From: Bos javanicus
Lineage: Eukaryota; Chordata; Mammalia; Artiodactyla; Bovidae
Length of the DNA: 64,000 nt
Reading direction: 5' to 3'
Assembly: GCF_032452875.1 (NCBI RefSeq)
Contig: NC_083882.1
Coordinates: forward strand, 62,995,614 to 63,059,613
Below, in pieces: positions 11,571-21,649 of the stretch (its first letter is position 1; each line of letters begins with the position of its first letter). A program made the position numbers and the translations under genes. The notes beneath the pieces were generated by a model. It had not been told where the DNA came from, did not search any database, and was given only the letters and a program-made list of their open reading frames with translations.

Positions 11571-11782
11571 CCGCAGTGTCTCAGACGGTAAAGAGTCTGC
11601 CCACAATGTGAGAGACCAGATTCAATCCCTGGGTCTGTAAGATCCCCTGGAGAAGGGAATGGCAACCCACTCCAGTATTATTGATTGGAGAATCCCATGG
11701 ACAGAGAAGCCTGGCAGGCTAAATAATCCCTGGGGTTACAAAGCGTCAGACAACACTAAGCAACAAACACTTTCGCTTTCAC
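11571..11782 (+). mobile_element. Bov-tA SINE
   Basis: Head 'gtgtctcagacggtaaagag', body to 'caacaaacactttcgctttc'. It lies inside the 3' end of the LTR-like sequence to its left. Confidence 0.9.
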
Positions 11783-12098
11783 ATCACTTGCATCCAAAGA
11801 GCCTTGGTACTTGGGGACGGCATAGGAGTCAGCAGTTTGCACATGCAAAGGAGTCCGAGGTTCCGGAGACACACTGTGTTCTCTTCTGTTTGCTCGGAGG
11901 GTGTTACTATAGCTCTTTGCTCCTGTCTTGACTTTCTCTGGGAGTCTAAATAAAATATTGAATGATTGCCTATCTCCCATCTCTGCAACCTGGGCCTGGT
12001 GGTACTGGGACAGGTCTTCCATGCATAATTCACTGGCCATGCACCTTGATCAGAGACTCCTTTGTCTACAAGTTTGAAGGAATTTCTAAGTGCCACAA
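11783..12098 (+). repeat. putative solo LTR, family A copy 1
   Basis: This roughly 315-base block is related to 33650-33940 in the opposite orientation. It begins TGCATCCAAAGAGCC, carries AATAAA about 165 bases in, and ends near '...tgccaca', so it has the TG...CA ends and poly(A) signal expected of an LTR. Shared words with the other copy include 'gagtcagcagtttgca', 'actatagctctttgctcctg' and 'aataaaat'. I do not know the family name. Open frames on the minus strand are not conserved in the second copy. Confidence 0.5.
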
Positions 12099-12589
12099 AA
12101 TATAGATTCAGACTGCTTCTCTCGATTTTCTGACAATGTCCTTCAATATTTGCCTATTGTGTTATTATACATTAACCACAAGTTAGACTCTTAGTTTAAA
12201 GAAGGCAAAGATAGCAAAATGACTTTCGAAGACCAGGTGATTTGACAGTTCAAAGGCATTCACAGGCATGTTTGTAGTCTTTTGAAGCATCTATCCACAT
12301 AGTATTGTTCTGAACTTTTTTATGCCCAAATTCCTTAATCTAAGGAATTATTTTTTAACAAGAAGGTGCTAAACCCTCTAGTTTTTAAGGAAAAGTGCAG
12401 AACCTAAACATCCACTTTCTTTTCCCCCTGAATTTCAGTGGCATGAGATAAGGCTTGGGCAAGTTTCTTTAACACCGACCTTGCCTATTGCCACTGGAAC
12501 AGGATAGGAAATGGGTTCAAGCTATCCCAGCGTCTCCATTGAACTCGGAAGGTGACTATAGCCACACTCCACATCATTCTTCATTATTT
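12099..12589. other. unique stretch
   Basis: No repeat or exon recognised. Confidence 0.45.
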
Positions 12590-12712
12590 GGGTGAGTCTG
12601 CACCATCCTGCAAAGTTCCTTTAAGGTCAGAAACCTGTATTCATACAGCTCAATTCTGAGGAGAGAACCTGGCATTAGAAGGCACTCGATACTATTAATG
12701 ATGGCTAATATT
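12590..12712 (+). repeat. L2 LINE 3' end
   Basis: Decayed L2 terminus: 'aaggtcagaaacctgtattc', 'gagaacctggcattagaagg', 'cactcgatactattaatga', matching the usual 'cctggcacatagtaggcactcaataaa' ending. Confidence 0.55.
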
Positions 12713-12966
12713 TTCATTTTTTAAAACTTTATTTTGTATTGGGGTATAGCCAGTTAACAATGTTGTGATTGTTTCAGGTCAACAGTGAACAGTAAAGGGA
12801 CTCAGCCAAACATACTCGTGTGCATTCTCCCCTCAAATCGCCTCCTATCCAGGCTGCCACGTAACATTGAACAGAGTTCCATGTGCTATACTGTATGTCC
12901 TTGTCGGTTATCCATTTTAAATATAGCAGTGAGTACATGTCCATCCCGAACTCCCTGTATCTTTAT
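12713..12966 (-). mobile_element. L1 3' end
   Basis: Reverse artiodactyl L1 terminus: 'aactttattttgtattgggg', 'tatagccagttaacaatgtt', 'gttccatgtgctatactgta', 'ttatccattttaaatatagc'. Confidence 0.8.
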
Positions 12967-13104
12967 TTTTTAAGTGTTTATTTGACTGCACCAAGTTTTC
13001 GCCTTAGCTGTGGATGTCAGATCTAGTTTCCTAACCAGGGATTGAACCCAGGCCTCAGGCATGGGAGTACAGAGACTTAGCCACTGGATCACCAGGGAAG
13101 TCCC
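12967..13104 (-). mobile_element. CHR-type tRNA SINE, partial
   Basis: Reverse CHR unit: 'actgcaccaagttttcgcct', 'aaccagggattgaacccagg', ending 'caccagggaagtccc', the complement of the 'gggacttccctggtgg' head. Confidence 0.85.
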
Positions 13105-13134
13105 TAATGGCTTTCTTCCCTTGAGTTGCTGAAT

Positions 13135-13255
13135 CTATCTCTGCCTTAGAATCTTTGCACTAAACATTCTTCTTCCTCCCCTGGCTCCTCCATAACATAG
13201 GTCTTCAGCTCAAATGTCACCTCCCCAAAGGAGCCTTCTAGACCACATAACAGAC
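13135..13255 (+). repeat. L2 LINE fragment
   Basis: Sense L2: 'gaatctttgcactaaacatt', 'cttcagctcaaatgtcacct', 'aggagccttctagaccac'. Confidence 0.65.
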
Positions 13256-13745
13256 CACCCCCAAAGAGTGGCTTAGAACAGTAATATAATCATTTATTTG
13301 GCTTAGGATCTGAGGGGCTGGGGCTTGGCTTGGTAGTTCTCACACCGGTCTCTCAAATGGTCACTGTCCAATGGGCACCTTGAAAGCATTCTCCTTCTGT
13401 CTCCGGTGCGGGGCTGAAAGACTCAGCAAGCGAGGAGCCAGCAGTGCTGGCTGCTCCTTCTCTGTGTGGTCCCTCTGCAGATTCTCTCCATGTGGTGGCC
13501 TCGTGGAAGCTTGACTTCTTACATTCAGCCGAAGATGCCCAGGGTGTGTGTTCCAAGAAAACCCAACAGAAGCTGAGTTCCAACAGAACTCCAACAGAAG
13601 TGGAGTTCCCCTCCTGTACCCTTGATCCTTCCAAGCCATCACAGAAGCTGCCAGAGTACAAGGAGAAGGGACCTAGAAGCCCCCTCATAATGGGAGGGAT
13701 GTCAACGAATTTGTGGACTTGTTTTAAAATTGCCTCATACCATAG
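13256..13745 (-). repeat. MLT-type LTR remnant, tentative
   Basis: The plus strand shows features of a reversed MaLR/ERVL LTR: 'agtggcttagaacagtaat', 'ggctggggcttggcttggta', 'cttgacttcttacattcagc' and a distal 'aatttgtggacttgttttaa'. It contains the 148-codon minus frame at 13353-13799, which is not supported as a gene. Confidence 0.45.
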
Positions 13746-13854
13746 ATGAAATAGCCTCCCAAGCCCTCCATCAGCCCACTGTCTTAAAATTCTTAGCATA
13801 GTATGCAGTGCTAGCTGATATCTTTTCCGATTGGTTTGTTATTTCTCTAACCCG

Positions 13855-14212
13855 CAGAAGAATGCAAATTGCGGGAATAGGGGCCTCGCGTGTCTTATCC
13901 ATCACTGTAACCGCTTTGTTGAGTGGAGCAGTGCCTGGCACCTGAAAGAAAAACTGAAAGTGTCAGTCACTCAGTCAAGTCAGACTGTTAACCCACGGAC
14001 CACAGCCCACCAGGCTCCTCTGTCCATGGGATTTCCCAGGCAAGAACACTGGAGTGGGTTGCCATTCCCTTCTCCAGGGAATCTTCCCAACCCAGGGATC
14101 AAACCCAGGTCTCTTACACTACACGCAGATTCTTTACTGTCTGAGCCACCAGGGAAGCCCAGCACTTAGTAGACAATAAATACATACCTAATGACCAAAT
14201 GAATGAAAGATA
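13855..14212 (+). repeat. L2 3' end split by Bov-tA
   Basis: Left half 'gtgtcttatccatcactgta...gcagtgcctggcacc' (to about 13944) and right half 'cacttagtagacaataaata...aatgaatgaaag' (from 14161) together make an L2 3' terminus. The Bov-tA between them is a later insertion. Confidence 0.7.
13945..14160 (-). mobile_element. Bov-tA SINE nested in L2
   Basis: Reverse unit from 'gtcagtcactcagtcaagtc' to 'gagccaccagggaagccc', full length. Confidence 0.92.
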
Positions 14213-15257
14213 AATGCTAAGGGCTATTCTGAAGTAGATATCTCATCAAGATTGACATTTCTGGGCTTCCTTTTGGATGAAGATGGTCCCTCTTCTCGTT
14301 TTCTACTCTCTCCTTTTCACCTCCCTCCCTCCTCTCGTACAAAATAGTTACAAGACCCTGCTAAGACAGTCTTGGATCCACTGGAGCCAGCCTTCACTAC
14401 TGCATTTTAACAAGCACGTTCAAACACAGTCACTTCATCCTTTGGATACAAATATCCTTCAGATATTACACAACCCTGCACCCTGCTTATTTTACAAATC
14501 GTGGATTGGCTTGGATCTGTATTTTTTTTTGCTTCCTGAATTTTTTGGTTTTGCCTTTTTCTAAGCTAGTTATCCTGAGACCTGGTCTGTTTCCATTCCG
14601 TGGAATTCATCAGTCTGCCCTTTGCAACATCTTGGTCCCTGAGATTCAGCTAGAGGCTTCACAAGCTTGAACATTCTAACTATATGTCATTGGCACCTTT
14701 GTCTCTTATCACAATCCTGATTCTATGTTCTGATAATACAACTTCATTAGTGTCTGCACCTCCTTCCCTTCCCTTTGAAATACTGTCTTGGGCTGAAATG
14801 ACGAGTGATGCTCTGCGTCACATCAGTTGGCTGTCTGACAGCCTTTGTGAGTGAGCTAAACTGTGAGAAAATGAACATTTCTGACAATTTCCATTATCGT
14901 CAAATGGAGATATTTACTTGTACAAATATTAAAGGTTATTTCAAGATGTAAACTGACTTCTTTTCATTAGAGGTTTGTATAAGGTAATAATTTAAAAAAA
15001 CTATCCAGACTCATTTGAATAAATTACCAATTCACTTTCTGAAAGAAAAATGCCACTTCTCCAGGCTGTGTTTTTAACTGCTTGCAATGGTAGAAGATGA
15101 AAACAAAAACCTATGAATATTTCAGAACAAGAAATGTTCATGTTCTCTTATTATTTAACATGAATCAGACAATGGGTTATTGTTCTGGAAATCAGATGAG
15201 ACAGTGACATCAAAATGGGTCTTCAAAAGAGGGTAGTAGAGAAGTAGAGACTGTGGC
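14213..15257. other. unique sequence; possible conserved element
   Basis: No transposon recognised over 1 kb. Between about 14790 and 14930 the text keeps CpG-containing TGCGTCA (a CRE/AP-1-like word) beside balanced, non-repetitive sequence. A 95-codon frame at 14277-14564 has no known domain. Confidence 0.4.
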
Positions 15258-15562
15258 TATATCCTCCTGAATTTCAATTCTTAGGAATTTACCCTAGTAA
15301 AAAATCAGGATGTGTGCAAATATTTATTTACAGGGATGTTCATCCCATTGTTATTTATAATGGGAAGAAAGGAAGGAAGGAAAATGTATCTAAGACTATA
15401 CATTAGAGTGCATATGATACTCTGGAGCACAAATGATTAAAACTGTTATTGAAAGAAGAATTCTTAATGACTTGTGAAGATGTCCACTATATAAAAAGAT
15501 GTAAAGGGAAGCTACAAAGAATATATATCTTACAACAGCATTTATGAAAAGATAAACATCTA
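15258..15562 (+). mobile_element. L1M 3' fragment
   Basis: Sense old L1: 'aattcttaggaatttaccct', 'gggatgttcatcccattgtt', 'ttcttaatgacttgtgaaga', 'aaaagatgtaaag'. It corresponds to the end of ORF2 and the start of the 3' UTR, with many stops. Confidence 0.8.
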
Positions 15563-15570
15563 TAAAGAAA

Positions 15571-15778
15571 GAAAGTGAAGTCGCTCAGTTGTGTCCAACT
15601 CTTTGCAGCGCCATGGACTGTAGCCTACCAGGCTCCTCCGTCTGTGGAATTTTCGAGGCAAGAGTACTGGTGTGGGTTGCCATTCCCTTCTCCAGAGGAT
15701 CTTCCCGACCCAGGGATCAAACCCAGGTCTCTTGTATTGCAGGCAGATTCTGTATCATCTGAGCCACCAGGGAAGCCC
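15571..15778 (-). mobile_element. Bov-tA SINE (left arm of inverted pair)
   Basis: Reverse unit from 'gaaagtgaagtcgctcagtt' to 'gccaccagggaagccc'. A sense Bov-tA lies 48 bases away. Confidence 0.93.
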
Positions 15779-15825
15779 AAAGGGAAAAGCACCAGTAATC
15801 CAGTATTATTCAATCATTTGTAACT

Positions 15826-16044
15826 CAGTCACTGGTGATTCAGACAGTAAAGCATCTGTCTACAATGCGGGAGACCTGGGTTCAGTCCCTGGGTTGGGAA
15901 GATCCCCTGGAGAAGGAAATGGCAGCCCACTCCAGTACTGTTGCCTGGAAAATCCCATGGACAGAGGAGCCTGGTAGGCTACAATCCATGGGGTCACAAA
16001 GAGTCGGACATGACTGAGCGACTCCACTTTCTTTCCACTTTCCA
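15826..16044 (+). mobile_element. Bov-tA SINE (right arm of inverted pair)
   Basis: Head 'cactggtgattcagacagta' (decayed), body to 'cactttctttccactttcc'. Together with 15571-15778 it forms a head-to-head inverted repeat with about 200-base arms and a roughly 48-base spacer. Confidence 0.93.
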
Positions 16045-16770
16045 TGTTGGAGGCATCATTATTCTTACTTCTCTGGATCAGGTCCTATTTCCTTCAAGTA
16101 CAGTAGGTAACACCCCTGGGTGACTGTGTGCATTAATGCTAGTGATGTGGGTATCAGCTAAAGGAGACACGGAGGAAGTTGGTCTGATATCTCACAGGAA
16201 GTTCTTTATGCTTCCAGGACTTGGCAACTTAATGTATTCCTTTCCAGCTATGATCTTCAATATAAACAAGTAAAATATTAATTTAAAGTGCTTCTTACAA
16301 AACTTTCAGAAGACCTTGTCTTTTTAACAAGTGAATTGGTAAGGATTAGCTCAGCCTGTGTATCACAATTCTTCCCTGCCTCTCAGCCCCCACCCTCCTC
16401 CGAGAATACCCAACGGTCACTTTCTCACTTTTAGGCAGTCCAGGGAGGGTAAACCATTCTGAAGGTTAGGGTTCTCAGCGACATCTGTCTTGCTTTACTA
16501 TCCTCCGTACATTGATTCCACCTTATAGTCTAAGCTCCAGCCATGACAGAACATTCCAGGGAGTAGGAAAGCAGAAGAGGAAATGGGGTGGAGAGGCTCC
16601 TACTCTAAAAATCACAGGCAAGACTCCTGTTGCACTGAGTTGGCAGAACTTGGGCACACAGCCACCGCAGGGGAGGTTATGGGAATCTGAGAAATGGTCT
16701 TTATTCTACTTGGCTAAACTACATGTTAGGGGTTGATTTTTAAAGAAAAAACAGAAAATGGGTACTGGAG
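16045..16770. other. unique stretch
   Basis: No transposon or exon recognised. A 74-codon frame at 16512-16736 lacks any familiar motif. Confidence 0.45.
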
Positions 16771-16973
16771 TAATAGTGCGTGAGTGCTCATTCATGTCCA
16801 ACTCTGTGCCCCCATGGACTGTAGCCTGTCAGGCTTTTCTGTTCATGGAATTTTCCAGGCAAGAATACTGGAGTGGGTTGCCATTTCCTACTCCAGGGAA
16901 TCTTCCCGACCCAGGGATCGAGGTCTCCTGCTTTGGCAGGCGGATTCCCAGGTAGCACCACGTGGGAAGCTCA
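16771..16973 (-). mobile_element. Bov-tA SINE
   Basis: Reverse unit from 'gtgcgtgagtgctcattcat' to 'caccacgtgggaagctc'. The tRNA-derived head is more eroded than in neighbouring copies, with 14-20 bases missing near 16918. Confidence 0.88.
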
Positions 16974-17042
16974 CTCCCCCAAAATGCCATACATGTGGGC
17001 ATCACAGGATACCATTAAGCAGAGAACACAAATCGAGTGTAA

Positions 17043-17232
17043 TTTTTTCAACATTTTTTACATTCATTCAACCCAGAAAGCATTCCCTGGTGCTTGTGTT
17101 TATTTGAAAATAGTCTACGTGCTGCAGAATGCCGAGATTCAGTCTCTGGGGAAGAAATAAAACAGCTGCAGCAAATAAAGCAGATGGGAATTAAGAATGC
17201 TGGAGAGTCTCCAAAATATGATCCCATTGTCC
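17043..17232 (+). other. exon-like open stretch, unproven
   Basis: A stop-free run of 63 codons ends at TAA 17233-17235, and GTAAGT at 17232-17237 overlaps that stop as a possible splice donor. The last 37 codons encode a charged, glutamine-rich peptide (EEIKQLQQIKQMG in the middle). There is no upstream ATG or clear acceptor. The first half (17060-17165) also looks like a reversed L2 3' end. I do not recognise the peptide and think chance is more likely. Confidence 0.15.
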
Positions 17233-17235
17233 AGT

Positions 17236-17845
17236 AAGTGCCAACTCTACAAAGAATGTGTGCTCCAAAATAGAAACTTTATGAAACTTTGAAGCATTTG
17301 ATTAATGTAAAGCTTCATGAATAATGCAAGGCTGTGCACCACGGCTTGATGTGAAGCACAGAGAGGAGAAAGATTAGCACGTTCATCTTGACTTTAAAAA
17401 AATTTCAGAAAAATTCACAAAGAGAACTCAGGCATTTGGGGGTGAGAGGTGTGACTATTAAAATGACTGCTGCTAACATGATCCTCGGGTGAGCCTCAGA
17501 CCAAACACCAGCCAGCCTGCCAAGAAGATCCCCTCCAGAGGGTAGGCACAGTCTTCCCCGATAGGGGCTCCTCACGTCCAGCCTTGTATGCCACTGGAAG
17601 AACACTCGGGGCGGGTCATGCATTTGTGACTGCAGGCAGGCTCCAAAGACTCTTCTTTGCCCTAAAATATCTTTCCCATCTACAGGTTGCTGAAAATAGA
17701 CATTCCTCCATTAAACATTCTCTCTTTTATATTAAAGTATTATCTCCTGAATACGCACAGATCTCTGGAAGGGATTGCACACACATGTTGTTCCAAAACA
17801 TTCAAACTTTCTATTCTGCCTCTGAAATGTCTTCCACAATTTAAA
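17236..17845. other. unique sequence
   Basis: AT-rich text around 17280-17400 ('gcatttgattaatgtaaagc', 'cttcatgaataatgcaaggc') is non-repetitive and could be a conserved element. The rest is unassigned. No gene seen. Confidence 0.4.
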
Positions 17846-17980
17846 AAAAAATGTGGCTGCGCCAGGTCTTAATTGTAGCATGTGGGATCTTTTTTAGTTG
17901 TGGCAAGTAGGATCTAGCTCCTCAACCAGGGATTGAACCCAGGCCTCCTACACTGGGAACATGGAGCCACGGGACCACCC
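17846..17980 (-). mobile_element. CHR-type tRNA SINE, partial
   Basis: Reverse CHR: 'gtggctgcgccaggtcttaa', 'ctcaaccagggattgaaccc', 'gagccacgggaccacc'. The terminal head is altered. Confidence 0.85.
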
Positions 17981-18040
17981 TGTGGCTGGTCCAGTGAAAA
18001 ATCCCTCTTTTACAAATTTTATTATAAAATAGCCCCACCT

Positions 18041-18122
18041 GCAAACTCCCAGAGATGGTGAAGGAAGCCTGGTGTGCTGCAGTTTATGGGGTCACAAAGA
18101 GCTGGACGTGACTGAACAACAA
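18041..18122 (+). mobile_element. BovB LINE 3' tip
   Basis: About 80 bases of BovB terminus: 'aactcccagagatggtgaag', 'gtgtgctgcagtttatgggg', 'gtgactgaacaacaat'. Confidence 0.8.
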
Positions 18123-18387
18123 TTATAAACTATTTCAGATTTACAAAAGGCAAATAATCACCCATCATTCATCTTAATATATAAAATATTACCAGTGGAG
18201 TGGAGGCCCCTTTGATCTCTTCTCTAATCACAACTGATTCCTGGCCCCTAGAAGTAACTACCGTCTCGAATATAATGCGGTGTACCGTCCTCAAGCATGG
18301 CGTGTCACATGAATAGATAATCTGCCACTAAGCCCACACGTTCTGTCCTTCTACTGGATCATGCCATTTTTACTTTTAAACAGAGCT

Positions 18388-18610
18388 TTCATTCAGCACA
18401 CCCTGAGTACCTATTGTGGTGGCAGGCACCATAACAACAGTATCCTGTTCCAGGGTCTCCCTCCGTCCATTTCATCTCCCATATTTCAATCACAGTGTTA
18501 TATTCCTGCTTAAGAACTTTGTATCTTCCTACTACCTGTATGATAAAGTTTGGCCTCCTTAGTACAGCATCCCGTGTCATGTGACCACCTTGCTAGGGCC
18601 CCTGCCAGAG
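18388..18610 (+). repeat. L2 LINE fragments
   Basis: From 18460 the text follows sense L2 ('tgcttaagaactttgtatct', 'gtatgataaagtttggcctc', 'cttagtacagcatcc'). The first 45 bases look like a separate reversed L2 tip. Confidence 0.55.
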
Positions 18611-18649
18611 CCTTGGAAGGGTTAGCGTAAGGATTAAGGTGGACACAAG

Positions 18650-18872
18650 GGCTTCCAAGTGGTGCTAGTGGTAAAGAACCTTCCTGCCAATGCAGGAGAC
18701 ATAAGAGACACAGGTTTGATCCCTGGGTCAGGAAGGTCCACTGGAGGAGGGCATGGCAACCCACTCCAGTATTCTCGCCTAGAGAATCCCATGGACAGAG
18801 AAGCCTGGCAGGCTATGGTCATGGGGTCACAAAGAGTCAGACACGACTGAAGTGACTTAGCAGCAGCAGTTG
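18650..18872 (+). mobile_element. Bov-tA SINE with AGC tail
   Basis: Head 'gggcttccaagtggtgctag', body to 'gaagtgacttagcagcagca'. The AGC-rich tail links this copy to the Bov-A2-like subgroup. Confidence 0.93.
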
Positions 18873-18964
18873 CAGGATTATTATTAGCTTCAAGCAAACA
18901 GGCCTCGTAGGCATTTGCATGGCTGCAGTAAAAGACTGTGTCTTCTCATTCTTAGTAGAAGGAA

Positions 18965-19078
18965 TTTATCAGACATGTGTTAAAATCCCAGCTCTACTGC
19001 TTGCCAGACCTTAGGCAAGTTACTTCACCTCTTTGAGTTTCTATTTCCTATTGGGGATAAGATCATCTGTGGAAGAGA
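18965..19078 (+). repeat. MIR SINE fragment
   Basis: 'aaatcccagctctactgctt', 'ccttaggcaagttacttcac', 'ctctttgagtttctatttcc' follow the sense MIR core. Confidence 0.75.
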
Positions 19079-19158
19079 CTGCTAGCTAACCACCAAAGTC
19101 CCCTTGGCCTTTCTTCTGTAGTTTTGCTAACCAACTGCTTCCTGTGGAATTTGATCTT

Positions 19159-19437
19159 GCTGCTGCTACTGCTGCTAAGTCACTTCAGTAGTGTCCAACT
19201 CTGTGCGACCCAATAGACGGCAGCCCACCAGGCTCCCCCGTCCCTGGGATTCTCCAGGCAAGAACACTGGAGTGGGTTGCCATTTCCTTCTCCAACACAA
19301 GAAAGTGAAAAGTGAAAGTGAAGTCGCTCAGTCGTGTCCTACTCTTCGAGACCGCATGGACTGCAGCCTACCATGCTCCTCTGTCCATGGGATTTTCCAG
19401 GCAAGAGTACTGGAATGGGTTGCCATTGCCTTCTCCC
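19159..19437 (-). mobile_element. Bov-A2 SINE with perfect TSD
   Basis: Reverse dimer starting (GCT)n and ending 'gccattgccttctccc'. The 11-base word AATTTGATCTT lies at 19148-19158 and again at 19438-19448: a perfect target-site duplication, so the insertion is fairly recent. Confidence 0.97.
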
Positions 19438-19889
19438 AATTTGATCTTACTCTCTTATGAATGAATACATTAACTTGATACTGTTTAATTGATGCTGATA
19501 GAAGACATGAGACTCCTAGGTCAGAGACAAAGGATTTTTTTACTCATGATACGGCAAGTTCGCAAGCATATTTGCATCAGTTTCTCTTGCCCCATCTCAT
19601 GGGGATGTTGAGATTGACCGGGATGGATGTTATGCACCCAGTGGCTTTGTGTGACAACTGAGGAACACTGAGCTTGGGAAAGCCACCGTTTTTATGGTAG
19701 GGAATGAGCAAGCATGATCACTGTCGCTAGCAGTGGATGTGCTTGTGTGTGTGGAATGGTAGATACTTTTTCATTTCTTAAGTTTATTGTCTGCATAAAA
19801 ATATGGCCTGAAAAATGACCTGGAAAAAGAGCAGCAAGGGCCTTTAAGTCTTGACGCACCCAGCAAGATGTATAAGAACACAAGAGACC

Positions 19890-20255
19890 CAAACAGTATT
19901 CCTAACAGCTCTTTTGAGATTAGATGTGACTGTGTGATTTAGTTCTCTGAAATAGAATATAAAAGGGGAAGATGTGTGTGCCTTCTATGGTGACACCTAA
20001 AGACCAGGCCATTCCTCATCTACTCCCTGATTCCCCTTCCTATTGGCCAGTGATTGGAATGGCGATGTTAATAGAGATCTCAGAAGCCAAGTATTGAAGG
20101 AGTTAGACCGCCATCAGCCTGAGTCCCTGAATGACTGGGTGCAGCAGAGATGCCCATCAGCTTAGAACACTTATCTTAAAAGGTCATGTGAAAAAAAAGA
20201 CAAACTTTTTATTCTGTAAGCCATCTAGAGAGTTAATTTGTTAGCGTGACCTAGC
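19890..20255 (+). repeat. MLT-type LTR remnant
   Basis: Sense MaLR-like LTR half: 'aagaccaggccattcctcat', 'gagtccctgaatgactgggt', 'gcagcagagatgcccatcag', 'aagacaaactttttattctg'. The order matches the 3' half seen again at 23700-23880. Confidence 0.5.
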
Positions 20256-20339
20256 TTATCCTTCACTAGTACAACATCTAACTCAGAGGATTATGAGGAT
20301 TAAGTAAAATTCCGAAGGTTAACATTTATGCAGAGCTAC

Positions 20340-20567
20340 TGCCTTGCCTGGTGACTCAGATGGTGAAGAATCTGCCTGCAATGCAAGAGACCTGGATTTG
20401 ATCCCTAGGTCAGGAAGATCCCCTGGAGAAGGGAATGGCAACTCACTCCAGTATTCTTGCCTGGAGAATTCCATGGACAGAGGAGCCTGGTGGGCTATGT
20501 AATCCATGGGGTTACATGGGGTCGCAAAGAGTCACACACAACTGAGCAACGAACACTTTCACTTTCA
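20340..20567 (+). mobile_element. Bov-tA SINE with internal duplication
   Basis: Head 'gccttgcctggtgactcaga', body to 'cactttcactttcatg'. The body holds a local duplication: 'ccatggggttaca' is followed at once by 'tggggtcgcaaagag'. Confidence 0.92.
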
Positions 20568-20574
20568 TGACTGT

Positions 20575-20735
20575 GTACAGGGCCCCATGCTTACATACAC
20601 GATTTCATTAAATAATAAAAACAATAATTTCAAGGTAGGTTTCATCATGTCTGTTTTGTAATTGGAGATCAAGGAGATTAAGAAATGTTCTTAAGGCTCA
20701 AAGTGATGTAAGTGGAACAAATCCAGGTCTGACAA
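20575..20735 (-). repeat. MIR SINE fragment
   Basis: Reversed MIR-like text: 'acatacacgatttcattaaa', then 'attaagaaatgttcttaagg', 'aatccaggtctgac'. Confidence 0.45.
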
Positions 20736-20926
20736 ATGCATGATGGTTTTGGTAGCCTCACACCCCCAGGGTTTCAGTTGCAGATTCTTCTCTTTTTCCC
20801 TCTCCTTTCCTGTCCTGTCTGTCCCAGATACCCCTTTTATTCCACCCCTGCCCCCACTTTCTTCCTTTCTTCAGTATTGACTTCACTTTCATGCAAGATG
20901 GCATGTTAAGTAATGCAATAAATACT

Positions 20927-21142
20927 ACAGTCAGGAGATCTGAGTTATGGTTTCAGCTTTTGCAAGTCCTAGCTGTGTGAACTTGGTTAATCAGCTTATC
21001 CTTCTGAGCCTTAGTTTCTTTGTCGGAATAATAGGTATGCTAGTAATAGTTGCTTATCTATCTTATTTGATCACCATGAGGCTCAATTAAACTGCAAAGG
21101 TCTCTACAAATTGTAAGATGTTCTAGAAATGGCAGGTGTTAC
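20927..21142 (+). repeat. MIR SINE
   Basis: Long sense MIR: 'ctagctgtgtgaacttggtt', 'gagccttagtttctttgtcg', 'caccatgaggctcaattaaa', 'ttgtaagatgttctaga'. Confidence 0.75.
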
Positions 21143-21175
21143 TCCCCACTCTACCCTGATCTCATATGCCAACAG

Positions 21176-21355
21176 TTTACAAAGTGTAGACCCTGCACAG
21201 CAGCAGCAGCACCACTGGGAACTTGTTAGAAATTCAAACACTTAGGCCCCACCCAGACCTACTGAATCAGAAAATCTAGGGGTAGAGCCTAGAAATCCGT
21301 GTTTACCAAGGCTTCTGGGTTGTTCTGATGAACATTCAGGCTTGAGAATCACTGT
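21176..21355 (-). repeat. MER5-type hAT DNA transposon fossil
   Basis: The MER5 arrangement is clear: 'gcagcagcaccactgggaac', 'ttgttagaaattcaaacact', 'ggccccacccagacctactg', 'aatcagaaaatctaggggta', 'ttgagaatcactg'. Non-autonomous and long dead. Confidence 0.8.
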
Positions 21356-21360
21356 CATAT

Positions 21361-21416
21361 GTGTGTATGTGCACGCACATGCACACACACAGACACACAC
21401 GCGCGCGCGCGCATAT
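21361..21416. repeat. alternating purine-pyrimidine tract with (CG)6
   Basis: GT/CA dinucleotides lead into a 13-base CG alternation at 21400-21412. The whole tract is a candidate Z-DNA former. Confidence 0.85.
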
Positions 21417-21649
21417 CCTGATGCAATTAGTTAAAATAAAAGAGCCATATAAGAGTAGTCTTTCCCAAAAGTTTGGGAAAAGAGGCATGAGCAGTGCTAA
21501 GGAGATGCCTGGGAGGGAAGGGAATGCTGAAGACATGCTTAGGAACATCAGGACTTTTTTAGTTCAGTGGAATTTCTTTCTTCTCCAGAACCAGTGCTGT
21601 GATTCGTGACTGAGCTATGCCAGGAAAAGTGAGGAAATGACCCAATATT

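Noticed and set aside
13353..13799. 148-codon minus frame that looks gene-like in composition
   Set aside because: It lies in a degraded LTR, overlaps a second minus frame and a plus frame, and lacks any known domain.
18634..18897. 87-codon minus frame over 18650-18872
   Set aside because: It is the reverse reading of a Bov-tA; near-identical peptides appear at every reverse Bov-tA in the window.
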